A DNA stretch of 50,474 nucleotides from NCBI GenBank assembly GCA_902769525.1, contig CACXPG010000006.1, forward strand, positions 76,432-126,905, given 5' to 3'. Position numbers and translations under genes: made by a program. Below, in pieces: positions 18,201-24,943 of the stretch (positions are counted from its first letter, which is position 1; the number at the start of each line of letters is the position of its first letter). The DNA comes from an uncultured Bacteroidia bacterium. GTDB lineage: Bacteria > Bacteroidota > Bacteroidia > Bacteroidales > UBA932. The notes under the pieces are model-generated. The model searched no databases, was not told the origin of the DNA, and saw only the letters and a program-made list of their open reading frames with translations.

Positions 18201-18576
18201 CAAATTTTTGAAGAAACATCCTGGAAGTTTGATTGGAGATGACAAAGAAAAGCTGAGAACGGATGTGTTGTCTATGATTGAGGGCAATGAACATGCAGGA
18301 ATATGGTTTGACAACAGTAACTGGATACTAGTGGAAACCAGTATATTGACAATGAGTGGAACATATAGGCCTGACAGGATTGTCCTTCCTGCTGAGGGAA
18401 GAGACTGGGCTGAGGTAGTGGACTTCAAGTTTGGCGAGTATAAAAAAGACTCTAAGTCAGACAAGAAGTATCACGAACAGGTGCGTAACTATATGCATCT
18501 TCTTCAAGAAATGGGGTATTCCAATGTCAAAGGCTTTCTCTGGTATGTTTTGGAGGATGAAGTTGTGCCCGTGTAA
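15265..18576 (+). CDS. addA: AddA-like UvrD-family helicase/nuclease (RecB-like)
   Basis: The motor and nuclease subunit that unwinds and degrades broken DNA ends for RecA loading. It has a complete superfamily 1 helicase: ASAGSGKT at residues 11-18 (Walker A), AVTFTNKATFEMKSRI (Ia), YLLDEFQDTSRDQW (II), VGDIKQSIYRWRYGD (III), LDTNYRSLENIV (IV), MTMHKAKGLDFKVVFVP (V) and NLAYVSFTRPKERLFVY (VI). The C-terminus carries a RecB-type nuclease: DRIVLPAEG, VVDFKFGE and YHEQVRNYMHLL, matching the D, D-x-K and Q-x-x-x-Y positions. At 1103 residues it is typical of the Bacteroidetes form. The start overlaps the addB stop by 11 bases, so the pair is co-translated. Confidence 0.9.
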   Translation: MTTEKLKVYDASAGSGKTYKLSEQFADYLVEEYKDGNKEAYRHVMAVTFTNKATFEMKSRIITRLYERSVDESYEYKDVAKILLQNLVHDYTMFRVSTIDSFFQKVLKAFAVEIGCRSSFETSLDDEQAIEAAMDRVYAKLSSREDIRQVLDRISLSRIENENNWDWRRDLLAICKKVLSSEYKNFKPSKDSISLKAKADEYKERLKVLDDVFVEKVILKTEKVKRDAACLDFARLTLDKGRTDIVKLLDNKLANEKQFYDISKHVVLRRYPESFDRWMKEPGQFLTKDGDEKDIDLINGVLKDYPAELKELYDKYYKEYMTLSLICGQIWETILLDSLSVELEDYLSEQQLALLSNSPQVLKQLIAGSVNPFVYDKIGAVIDHYLLDEFQDTSRDQWANFCPLLNEGVGRNQESFIVGDIKQSIYRWRYGDWGLLKEEVPRDFQDHYCRKRLDTNYRSLENIVLFNNILFSGDDNHPGYLVKQFMAKLDNETKDKALSDTIIEIYKGSKQKLREEYDGISSKGVVHIISCTQSESLIKQKDFILWDVARRIKELVNSSAGYSYDDIAVLTSSRKEANDVANYLVKQGIKIVSGESLKLDSNKTVVMLIELLKKVNAPKDRGLDVMLRIGCPDLKSLESLDKSSEQGKEFEVDLKHCNTLYEICRLLLRTFLKEVPKGDFAFVKAFLDIVLEYSVSNGTSIPDFLDWWDMQRDNMCIPEPNDSEAVKIMTMHKAKGLDFKVVFVPFLRDEMIGSTAKYGHYEEKWFHTDSDVVGYSGPILLPLKKELMDSVFAEDYKKELMERSVDSLNLAYVSFTRPKERLFVYASKKPPKPKNKSDIPVISYISAALNEFCEAKNGEGKLFRAVAETLDKEKITAIDPTMELAEDRGDFAFTDYVMGEDGEKTFVENKKDEVNVTCESVNYFNASVFMNDSADAHIKIQFEDEDIIKGVLYHELFSYIDEPGNTEGVLCARVAIAVDKFLKKHPGSLIGDDKEKLRTDVLSMIEGNEHAGIWFDNSNWILVETSILTMSGTYRPDRIVLPAEGRDWAEVVDFKFGEYKKDSKSDKKYHEQVRNYMHLLQEMGYSNVKGFLWYVLEDEVVPV

Positions 18577-18660
18577 CTTGTTGTGTAACTGTTGATTGAA
18601 GTTTATCCAAAACGTAAACGTAAAAACTTTTCATAAGGCCGGGTAAATTGTACCGGATGG

Positions 18661-18693
18661 TTTGGACAGGCCCTTCCTCTGCTGATATTTTTG
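18661..18693 (+). promoter_or_regulatory. Promoter of the fimbrial locus
   Basis: TTTG (18661-18664), a 21-base spacer and TATTTTTG (18686-18693) fit the Bacteroidetes promoter. A small hairpin CTGCG / CGCAG (18694-18712) fills most of the predicted 5' leader before ATG at 18717. I see no flanking inverted repeats that would indicate a phase-variable, invertible promoter. Confidence 0.65.
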
Positions 18694-18716
18694 CTGCGAA
18701 TTTTTAGCGCAGAAAT

Positions 18717-19289
18717 ATGAAGCAGTTTAAAAGGAAGGGCTTGTTCTTTTGTGCTGTGGTGGCGCTGGCAATGCTGCCTTGCATGAAGAGTTATGCCCAA
18801 AACTATTCGGTTTCCACAAACGCGGCCCAGTGGCTGATGCTGGGAACCGCCAACATCCAGGCAGGTTATCCGGCTGCCAGGCATATAAGTATTGAAGGCG
18901 GTTTCGCCTATAATCCATTTACTTTCGGCAAGAAGCCGGACAGGAAGTATTTCCGCAGGACAGAGGTCTATGCGGGAGGAAGGTACTGGCCCTGGTTTGT
19001 CAATTCGGGGTGGTTTATGTCGGCTTATGCGGACTGGGCAAAGTTTGCATACGCGGGGATCTTTACCAAGAAGGCTTATGAAGGCTATGCCTACGGACTT
19101 AAGATAGGGGGAGGATATGCCCTGATGCTGGACAAGGGCATAAATCTGGAAATGGGCCTTGGGGCCTTTGCAGGAGAGGCCAGATATACGGAGTACTCCT
19201 GCGCCACCTGCGGTAAAGACCTGGGAAAGAAAGAGAAGTTCATAATAGCCCCGGCCAGTATTCTTCTGGGCTTGACTATAGTATTCTAG
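18717..19289 (+). CDS. DUF3575 outer-membrane barrel-like protein
   Basis: A 190-residue exported protein. A signal peptide is clear: basic MKQFKRKG, then FFCAVVALAMLPCM, and an AQN cleavage region near residue 28. The mature part is made of alternating aromatic and glycine-rich strands (IQAGYPAARHISIEGGFAYNP, AYGLKIGGGYALML) and ends in LGLTIVF, as outer-membrane beta-barrels do. The pattern fits DUF3575, a family found in Bacteroidetes beside fimbrial genes. A Cys pair (CATCG) near the end may form a disulphide. The family's biochemical role is not known; a structural or accessory function in fimbria export or anchoring is inferred from the neighbours. The next gene starts 5 bases after the stop. 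Confidence 0.75.
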   Translation: MKQFKRKGLFFCAVVALAMLPCMKSYAQNYSVSTNAAQWLMLGTANIQAGYPAARHISIEGGFAYNPFTFGKKPDRKYFRRTEVYAGGRYWPWFVNSGWFMSAYADWAKFAYAGIFTKKAYEGYAYGLKIGGGYALMLDKGINLEMGLGAFAGEARYTEYSCATCGKDLGKKEKFIIAPASILLGLTIVF

Positions 19290-19294
19290 CCGAT

Positions 19295-21115
19295 ATGAAA
19301 AAGATTGCAATAGTATGCGGGCTTGTTGCGCTTGTTGCAGGATGCAGGTCTTTCTATGTCAGGCACAAGGCACCTGAAGACATCAGGGTAAGCATCTCGG
19401 AGAACTTCTCCGGAGAAGGGGGAGAAGCGGTCTATGTCCTGCCGAAATCAGAGAGGACTTTCAAGGACACGCTGTTTACAGGGCCGGGAGATGACCTGGT
19501 ACTCAATGCGGTGGTGGAAGATTCTACCGGAGAACTGGTTGCGCACGGGAAAATTGCTCCCATCACGGTCACGGCAACCCACAAGAACATCGCCGAGAGA
19601 GGCGGAAAGATCCGGCTGAGCTTTGATGTAAAGGTGCCTTCTTCCATTCTCTCCGATGACAGGCAGGTGAGGATTGTGCCGCATCTTTACCTGGATGAAG
19701 GCTCGCGGATGATGGACAGGATATTCATTACCGGGAAGTCTTATCGCGACCAGCAGAACAAAGGATACGAGAAATACAACAAGTACTTTGCTTCAATCAT
19801 TCCGGATTCTGTGGATTTTCTTAAGGCCTTCGGGTATCTTGGTCTGCTCCAGTATTTTACCCGGAGGAATATAGAAGACCGGCCCCAGGGAGAGTTCGGC
19901 GTGACGGAACCTGAAGCAATTGAATATTACATAAAGCATTATCTGGTAAAAGCAAACCGCCGCCGGAAGGACAGGCTTGAGGAGGTGTTCAGAAAATGTG
20001 TGAAGGATCCATTGGACAGGCTTGGTGTAAGGTTGGATACGGTGTTGGAAGATCCTTCCGGAGGTCTGGTTTACAGATATGTGCAAGATTTGGAGTCTCA
20101 GCGGGGAATGCACCGTCTAAGGCTGGTATTCGACGGAAGCGTGCACAATTACGGCAAGAGGCTCTACGGTTTTTCGAGTCCGGATACCCTGACTTATTAT
20201 GTGAGTTCTCTGGTGCAGCTGGCGGACACCTCAGCAAGGTATCGTGAGCACACCCTTGCTAGGGATGTGTCTGTTTCCACCCTTGCATATATAGAGTTCG
20301 AGAAAGGCAGCTGGGAGATAGACACTTCGCTTGGAAACAACAGGGAGGAAATAGCGAGAATCCGGACAGACCTTGACTCTCTGGCTTCAAACAAGCTTTT
20401 TGCAGCCGATTCGATACTTGTGGAAGCCTCCTGCTCTCCTGAGGGAAGCTATGGTTTCAACACGGTTCTGTCGGGGAAAAGAGCGGAGTCTGTAGCCTCT
20501 TATTTCTCGGCGATTTATGACCAGAGCAAGGGGGAAACCAAGTTCAGATACTCATACATACCGGAAAACTGGGATCTTCTTAAAGAGCTGATTATTAACG
20601 ATTCACTTGTAAGAGACAAAACGGCGGCTCTGGCTGCGTTTGACGAGCCGGACTATGACAAGAGAGAGGAAAAGCTTTCCGGATGCCCGGACTACATTCA
20701 TATCAGGTCTGTCCTTTATCCAAAACTCAGGAGGATAGTGTTCCGCTTCTGTATGCACAGGAGGATCTATGACAAGGTCCGCTCCAGGGTAGAAGTGGAC
20801 GAAGGCTACAGACAGGGGCTTGAGGCATTGCAGAAACGGGATTTCAAGCTGGCCGTAAAGCTTCTAAGGCCATATTCAGACTTGAACACGGCGATAGCCT
20901 ACCTGTGTATGGACTACAACGCTTCTGCTCTGGACATTCTGTCAAGGCAGGCCCGAACTCCAATTGTGAAATATCTTATGGCTTTGACTTACAGCAGAAT
21001 GGGAGATAAGGACAAGGCGATGGAATTCTACCGCTCTTCGATAGAGGGAGACGCCCGTCTTAAATTCCGCTCGTCCCTGGACCCGGAGATGGAGGAACTG
21101 CTGGAGAGACTTTAA
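19295..21115 (+). CDS. OmpA-like lipoprotein of the fimbrial locus (DUF3868-like context)
   Basis: A 606-residue lipoprotein. The signal MKKIAIVCGLVALVAGC ends in a lipobox with the acylated Cys at residue 17. The first 150 residues look like beta-sandwich repeats (ADSTGELV-like strands, RIVPHLYLDEGSR). An OmpA-type domain follows at about 340-450, with IEFEKGSWEIDTS and VEASCSPEGSYGFNTVLSG, then KRAESVASYF. The Asp that binds diaminopimelate in OmpA is Ser here (SCSPEG), while the paired Arg is kept, so peptidoglycan binding may be altered. The last 100 residues resemble helical TPR-like repeats (LEALQKRDFKLAVKLLRPY, YLMALTYSRMGDKDKAMEFY). It lies 5 bases after the DUF3575 gene and 31 before the fimbrillin. 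Confidence 0.75.
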   Translation: MKKIAIVCGLVALVAGCRSFYVRHKAPEDIRVSISENFSGEGGEAVYVLPKSERTFKDTLFTGPGDDLVLNAVVEDSTGELVAHGKIAPITVTATHKNIAERGGKIRLSFDVKVPSSILSDDRQVRIVPHLYLDEGSRMMDRIFITGKSYRDQQNKGYEKYNKYFASIIPDSVDFLKAFGYLGLLQYFTRRNIEDRPQGEFGVTEPEAIEYYIKHYLVKANRRRKDRLEEVFRKCVKDPLDRLGVRLDTVLEDPSGGLVYRYVQDLESQRGMHRLRLVFDGSVHNYGKRLYGFSSPDTLTYYVSSLVQLADTSARYREHTLARDVSVSTLAYIEFEKGSWEIDTSLGNNREEIARIRTDLDSLASNKLFAADSILVEASCSPEGSYGFNTVLSGKRAESVASYFSAIYDQSKGETKFRYSYIPENWDLLKELIINDSLVRDKTAALAAFDEPDYDKREEKLSGCPDYIHIRSVLYPKLRRIVFRFCMHRRIYDKVRSRVEVDEGYRQGLEALQKRDFKLAVKLLRPYSDLNTAIAYLCMDYNASALDILSRQARTPIVKYLMALTYSRMGDKDKAMEFYRSSIEGDARLKFRSSLDPEMEELLERL

Positions 21116-21146
21116 AGAAAACGTTTAACCAAAATACATCTAAATC

Positions 21147-22205
21147 ATGTTAAAAAAACTATTTTGTGCAGCGCTGATAGTCGCAGCTATGGCGGCCTGC
21201 AGCAAGGAGGAAGCCATTGAGGAAGCTTCCAGACCAGAAATGGCAACCGTGCATCTTTCCGTTTCTCCGTTCGAGATTCTGACAAAGAACACAGATCCGA
21301 ATCATGCGGTAAAAAAGCACATAGACAGCGTCAGGATCATAGACGTGCTGGTGTTCAGGGAAGGAGGTGCCCTTGAAGTGTACAAGCATTTCAGCATCAA
21401 CGATGCAGGTGGAATGGACCTGTCTGACCTTCAGATAAACGCCACGGTAGGAAAGAAGAACATCTACGTGATTGCAAACGCCAAGGAGACTTCCTGGGCA
21501 GGCATCACGACCGAGAGCAAGTTACTTGGCCTGGTGGTACCGCTCAAGAAGGAGACGCTGAGAAATTTCACGATGAGCGGCAAGGTTTCAATTGACCTTC
21601 AGGAGTCCCAGACCGTTCAGGTAATGCTCAAGAAACTGATAGCCAAAGTGGTTGTAAAAGGTGTTAAGACAGACTTTGCCGGCGGTCCGTATGAGGGCAT
21701 GAAACTCAGGTCAGCCAGGCTCTATCTTACTAACATCTCGGGAGCTAAGTCCTATATGGGAGAAGACCCTGCTACGAAGGTGATTCTGAACAATAAAGGC
21801 TATTCGGCTGAAGATTGTGCCGGCACTTCTATGACAGCTTTGTTTGCAGAAGGCATACCTGGTCTTGTCGGAGATGACGGCTATACAACAGCCCACCACT
21901 TTTACTGCTATGAGAATCTTCTGCAGGCAGAGACTGCTACCGACAAGTTCACCAGACTGGTACTTGAGGCCAACCTTGACGGGCAGACCTATTACTATCC
22001 TGTGGACATCAACCGTCCTGGCTACGGATGGAATTCTTCCATCGACCACCAGGGTGTGAAGAGAAACACCTGTTACACGTTCAATTTTACAATAACAGGC
22101 CCTGGAACCAATGATCCTGAAGACAAGATTGTGCTCAAGACCATTAAGCTGGAGGCTACGGTAGAAGAGCTTGTGGAGACTCCGGAATATTCTGTAAACT
22201 TCTGA
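21147..22205 (+). CDS. Fimbrillin-family (FimA/Mfa1-like) lipoprotein
   Basis: Probable fimbrial shaft subunit of the Bacteroidetes type V pilus. The signal MLKKLFCAALIVAAMAAC gives a lipidated Cys at residue 18. The N-terminal domain (VHLSVSPFEILTKN, RIIDVLVFREGGALEVYKHF, KKNIYVIANAKETSW) matches the FimA/Mfa1 N-terminal fold. The C-terminal domain includes YPVDINRPGYGWNSS, KRNTCYTFNFTITGPG and a final strand VEELVETPEYSVNF suited to donor-strand polymerisation. An Arg-gingipain-like cleavage site, required in P. gingivalis, is not obvious. At 352 residues it is a usual size. Its TGA overlaps the ATG of the FimB/Mfa2 gene by one base. Shaft versus accessory subunit cannot be decided here. 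Confidence 0.85.
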   Translation: MLKKLFCAALIVAAMAACSKEEAIEEASRPEMATVHLSVSPFEILTKNTDPNHAVKKHIDSVRIIDVLVFREGGALEVYKHFSINDAGGMDLSDLQINATVGKKNIYVIANAKETSWAGITTESKLLGLVVPLKKETLRNFTMSGKVSIDLQESQTVQVMLKKLIAKVVVKGVKTDFAGGPYEGMKLRSARLYLTNISGAKSYMGEDPATKVILNNKGYSAEDCAGTSMTALFAEGIPGLVGDDGYTTAHHFYCYENLLQAETATDKFTRLVLEANLDGQTYYYPVDINRPGYGWNSSIDHQGVKRNTCYTFNFTITGPGTNDPEDKIVLKTIKLEATVEELVETPEYSVNF

Positions 22206-23011
22206 TGAAAAGGATTTTGTCAATAATCGTTCTGGCAATGTGCCTTGTCTTCCCGGGTTGCGATATTTGGGAAGACAGGAGCGCTTGCCCCAAGATTCTG
22301 GCAGTGGACTGCAGCCTTCTAGAAGGCAAGGCTCTGGATGCAGACATCTGGATTTTCGGCCCGGACGGAAGTCTTTTCAGCCGTACCAGGATTTCGGAGC
22401 ACGAGTTCTACAAGGAGCAGACATATTATGTTCAGACCGGAAACTACAAGTGCTATGTCTGGGCCAACCTGGGGGCTGGAACCGTAACGTCAGATATCAA
22501 CACTTTGTCAGGAAAGCTTCTTAAGGCGGCCTCGATAGAGGCGGATCCGCTGTTTGCCTACGGGAAGGAAGTTGTGTGCAACAAGGATACGGTGCTTGTG
22601 AAGGTCGCTCCGCGCAAAATGTTCATAGACGTTTATGTGACATTCAAGGGCCTGAAAAGCAGCGAGACTGCCTCTGCCTGTCTGGTATCGCCTTTCGGCG
22701 GTTTTTCCCTGGACGGGGAATCTGTCTCTCAAGAGTGCCAGGCAACGGCGGAGGGAAATCCTATGGTGCGGCTGAGGATGCTGCGTCCCGGAGCCTTGGA
22801 AGGAATAAAGCTTACGGCATCGTTTATCCGAGACGGTGAAGTGGTGCTGGATTCTGAATTCGGGCTGGGAGAATACCTGATACAGAACAACTACGACCTT
22901 CAGTCTGACAATCTGAAGGATATCTATATCACGATTGATGTCTCCAGGATGAAGACTGTCATCGGAACCGATCCTCTGGAATTTTTGCCTCCGGTGGAGA
23001 TAAGGTATTAG
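22205..23011 (+). CDS. FimB/Mfa2-family fimbrial anchor lipoprotein
   Basis: A 268-residue lipoprotein of the FimB/Mfa2 family, which anchors the fimbria in the outer membrane and limits its length. The signal ends in VFPGC with Cys 19, followed at once by DIWEDRSACPKILAVDCS, the family's most conserved N-terminal stretch, with its Cys pair. Two beta-sandwich domains follow (ADIWIFGPDGSLFS, GNYKCYVWANLGAG; then RKMFIDVYVTFKGL and LTASFIRDGEVV). The end DIYITIDVSRMKTVIG is also typical. It overlaps the fimbrillin stop (TGATG), consistent with coupled synthesis of shaft and anchor. It is the last gene of the fimbrial locus. Confidence 0.9.
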   Translation: MKRILSIIVLAMCLVFPGCDIWEDRSACPKILAVDCSLLEGKALDADIWIFGPDGSLFSRTRISEHEFYKEQTYYVQTGNYKCYVWANLGAGTVTSDINTLSGKLLKAASIEADPLFAYGKEVVCNKDTVLVKVAPRKMFIDVYVTFKGLKSSETASACLVSPFGGFSLDGESVSQECQATAEGNPMVRLRMLRPGALEGIKLTASFIRDGEVVLDSEFGLGEYLIQNNYDLQSDNLKDIYITIDVSRMKTVIGTDPLEFLPPVEIRY

Positions 23012-23084
23012 CCTTTAAGCTTCCTGCGGCTTTTATGAAATAATGTGTTATCTTTAACTCGGATTTCAATACTTGCGCTGAGGT

Positions 23085-23777
23085 ATGAAAAGAGTTTACG
23101 ATTTCCTTTTTCATCTGTCGAGGAATAACAACAAGCCGTGGTTTGACGCCCATAAAGACCAGTATCTGCAGTCGAAGAAGATATTTGAAGACTTCACCGC
23201 TGAACTTATAGACAGGATTTCAGCCTGGGATGAGTACCTGGCCTCGGCCAAACCCTCTGTAAAAGACAGTACATACAGGATTTATCGCGATATAAGATTC
23301 TCAAAGGACAAGAGTCCTTACAAGACCTATATGGGCGCCTTTGTGGTTCCCGGCGGCAAAAAGTCTCCTTACTGCGGCTATTATTTCCACCTGGAGCCTC
23401 CGCAGAAAACCGCTCTTATCGGCCAGTGTATGCTTTATGTTGGCATATATCAGCCGCTTCCTAAGATTATGGCCAGTTTCCGCGACGAGATTTCTGTAAA
23501 CGGGGACGCTTTCCTTAAGACTGTGGACAAAGCCAAGGGCTTCTCGCTTGTGGAGGATATGTACAGGCGGGTTCCTGCGGGATTTGAAAATGTCCAGAAC
23601 CAGGAGTGGCAGCAGCTTCTCAGACTCAAGGAAGTGAACTTGACGCGGACTATGGACAAAGATTTCCTCTTCTCTGACAATCTTGCCGAGAGGGTTGCCA
23701 TCCGGCTGAAAAGATGCAAGGACTTCTCTGTCTTTCTGAACCGCTGCGTAGAATATGCTTTGGAGGGCAATTTATGA
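23085..23777 (+). CDS. DUF2461 domain protein (TIGR02453 family)
   Basis: A 230-residue cytoplasmic protein of the DUF2461 family. The N-terminal FLFHLSRNNNKPWFDAHKDQY matches the family pattern (F-L-x-x-L-x-x-N-N-x-x-x-W-F). RIYRDIRFSKDKSPYKTYMGA and GYYFHLEPPQKTALIGQCMLY follow at the expected spacing. No signal peptide or membrane segment is present. Biochemical function is not established for the family. Its stop overlaps the start of the lactonase-type gene (ATGA), so the two are probably made together. The 73-base gap before it holds only a weak TATCTTTA box. Confidence 0.88.
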   Translation: MKRVYDFLFHLSRNNNKPWFDAHKDQYLQSKKIFEDFTAELIDRISAWDEYLASAKPSVKDSTYRIYRDIRFSKDKSPYKTYMGAFVVPGGKKSPYCGYYFHLEPPQKTALIGQCMLYVGIYQPLPKIMASFRDEISVNGDAFLKTVDKAKGFSLVEDMYRRVPAGFENVQNQEWQQLLRLKEVNLTRTMDKDFLFSDNLAERVAIRLKRCKDFSVFLNRCVEYALEGNL

Positions 23778-24943
23778 GAGTTAAAGGGTGGAAGGTTCTG
23801 CTGACGGTGGTCCTGGCATTGGCGGCTTTGGCATTTGTTTTATACCTGATATTTATGCGTTCTGACAGTACCGGGCGATATACCGTTTATGTGGGTGGCT
23901 ATGGCGCATCTGCCGTCAAGTTCACCTTCAACCCCAAGACCAGCGACTATGGCATAATCCGCGACTTCAAGGCAGACAATCCGTCATATCTTGCACTCTC
24001 AGCATCTTCAGACAGGCTTTACGGAGTAAGCGAAAGCGGAAGCTCGTCTGGAGTCTGGGGCTATGAAAACAGTTCTCTGGACAAACCGCTGGGGCGAGTC
24101 AAGGACGGAGGGCAGGATCCTTGCCACATAATCTGCTTCAAGGGCCATCTGTTTGCCTCAAATTACGGCAAGGGAGGCATATCTGTATACCCTCTGGATA
24201 CGGCTGGCAACATAAAGGCTCCGCAGCAGATTCTGAATTTTGTTTCTGCCAGGCGGTCAAAAGCTGTTTCCAGGATCCACATGGCCAGAGTCGTGACCGG
24301 CAAAAAGAGCAAGAACGATTACATTCTGGCAACTGACAAAGGCCTGGACCGAATTCATATAATGAGAATCGGCGAGGACACTTTGTCCAAGGATTCTGAC
24401 AACTATCTGAATAAAAAAGCATTGCGGCTATACCAGTGCGATTCTGCATTCGTGTCCACGCCCGAAGGTTACGGGCCTCGCCATCTGGATATTTCCAAGG
24501 ACGGAAAATACTTGTATCTGCTCTGCGAAACAAGCGGCCATATTCTTGTCTATTCCATCCGGGAATCCGACAACAACATATTGCTCAAACAGTTGCAGGA
24601 CACAATCTGTGACACGGAAGGAATGGGCGCAAGCGCGGATATCCACATTTCTCCGGACGGAAGATTCCTTTATGCTTCTAATCGCAGAGGAAAAGACGGC
24701 ATAGCCATATTCAGGATAGGTGAAGACGGTCTGGTAACAAGATTTGCCTATCAGGTTACCAGGCAGTGGCCCAGGAGTTTTGCCATAACTCCTGACGGGG
24801 ACTTTATGTTCGTTTGCTGCCAGAAAGACAAGGCGGTGCAGATTTTCAGGATAGACCAGACCTCAGGCTATCTGATTAACACCGGAAAGGAAATCACCTT
24901 CCCGGACCTTGAACCGTCTTGTGTTATTGTGAGGAATTCCTAG
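23774..24943 (+). CDS. Lactonase-family seven-bladed beta-propeller protein, membrane-anchored
   Basis: A 389-residue protein of the 6-phosphogluconolactonase (YbhE/PF10282) type. The N-terminus VLLTVVLALAALAFVLYLIF is one membrane helix or uncleaved signal anchor, so the propeller should face the periplasm, unlike cytoplasmic YbhE. Propeller repeats include YTVYVGGYGASAVKFTFNP, PSYLALSASSDRLYGVSE, GPRHLDISKDGKYLYLLCE and SADIHISPDGRFLYASNR. The family hydrolyses sugar lactones, but periplasmic members may act on other lactones or have no enzymatic role. ATG at 23774 was chosen because it overlaps the DUF2461 stop; a TTG 20 codons upstream is less likely. The last 4 bases overlap the convergent GH89 gene. 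Confidence 0.8.
   Translation: MRVKGWKVLLTVVLALAALAFVLYLIFMRSDSTGRYTVYVGGYGASAVKFTFNPKTSDYGIIRDFKADNPSYLALSASSDRLYGVSESGSSSGVWGYENSSLDKPLGRVKDGGQDPCHIICFKGHLFASNYGKGGISVYPLDTAGNIKAPQQILNFVSARRSKAVSRIHMARVVTGKKSKNDYILATDKGLDRIHIMRIGEDTLSKDSDNYLNKKALRLYQCDSAFVSTPEGYGPRHLDISKDGKYLYLLCETSGHILVYSIRESDNNILLKQLQDTICDTEGMGASADIHISPDGRFLYASNRRGKDGIAIFRIGEDGLVTRFAYQVTRQWPRSFAITPDGDFMFVCCQKDKAVQIFRIDQTSGYLINTGKEITFPDLEPSCVIVRNS

Noticed and set aside
18642-18659. Inverted repeat around CCGGGTAAATTGTACCGG as a terminator for addA
   Set aside because: The paired arms are short and no T run follows; it is just before the fimbrial promoter and may be chance.
18603-19310. A 235-codon frame on the minus strand opposite the DUF3575 gene
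   Set aside because: It covers the promoter and an exported protein with a clear signal peptide on the plus strand; its own translation shows no domain.
18577-23011. Search for invertible-promoter repeats that would make the fimbrial locus phase-variable
   Set aside because: No matching inverted repeats flank the promoter and no invertase gene is in the window.
23281-23294. A second TATCGCGATATA-like word resembling the GH89 palindrome
   Set aside because: It lies in DUF2461 coding sequence, encoding the conserved Tyr-Arg-Asp-Ile, and is not a full dyad.
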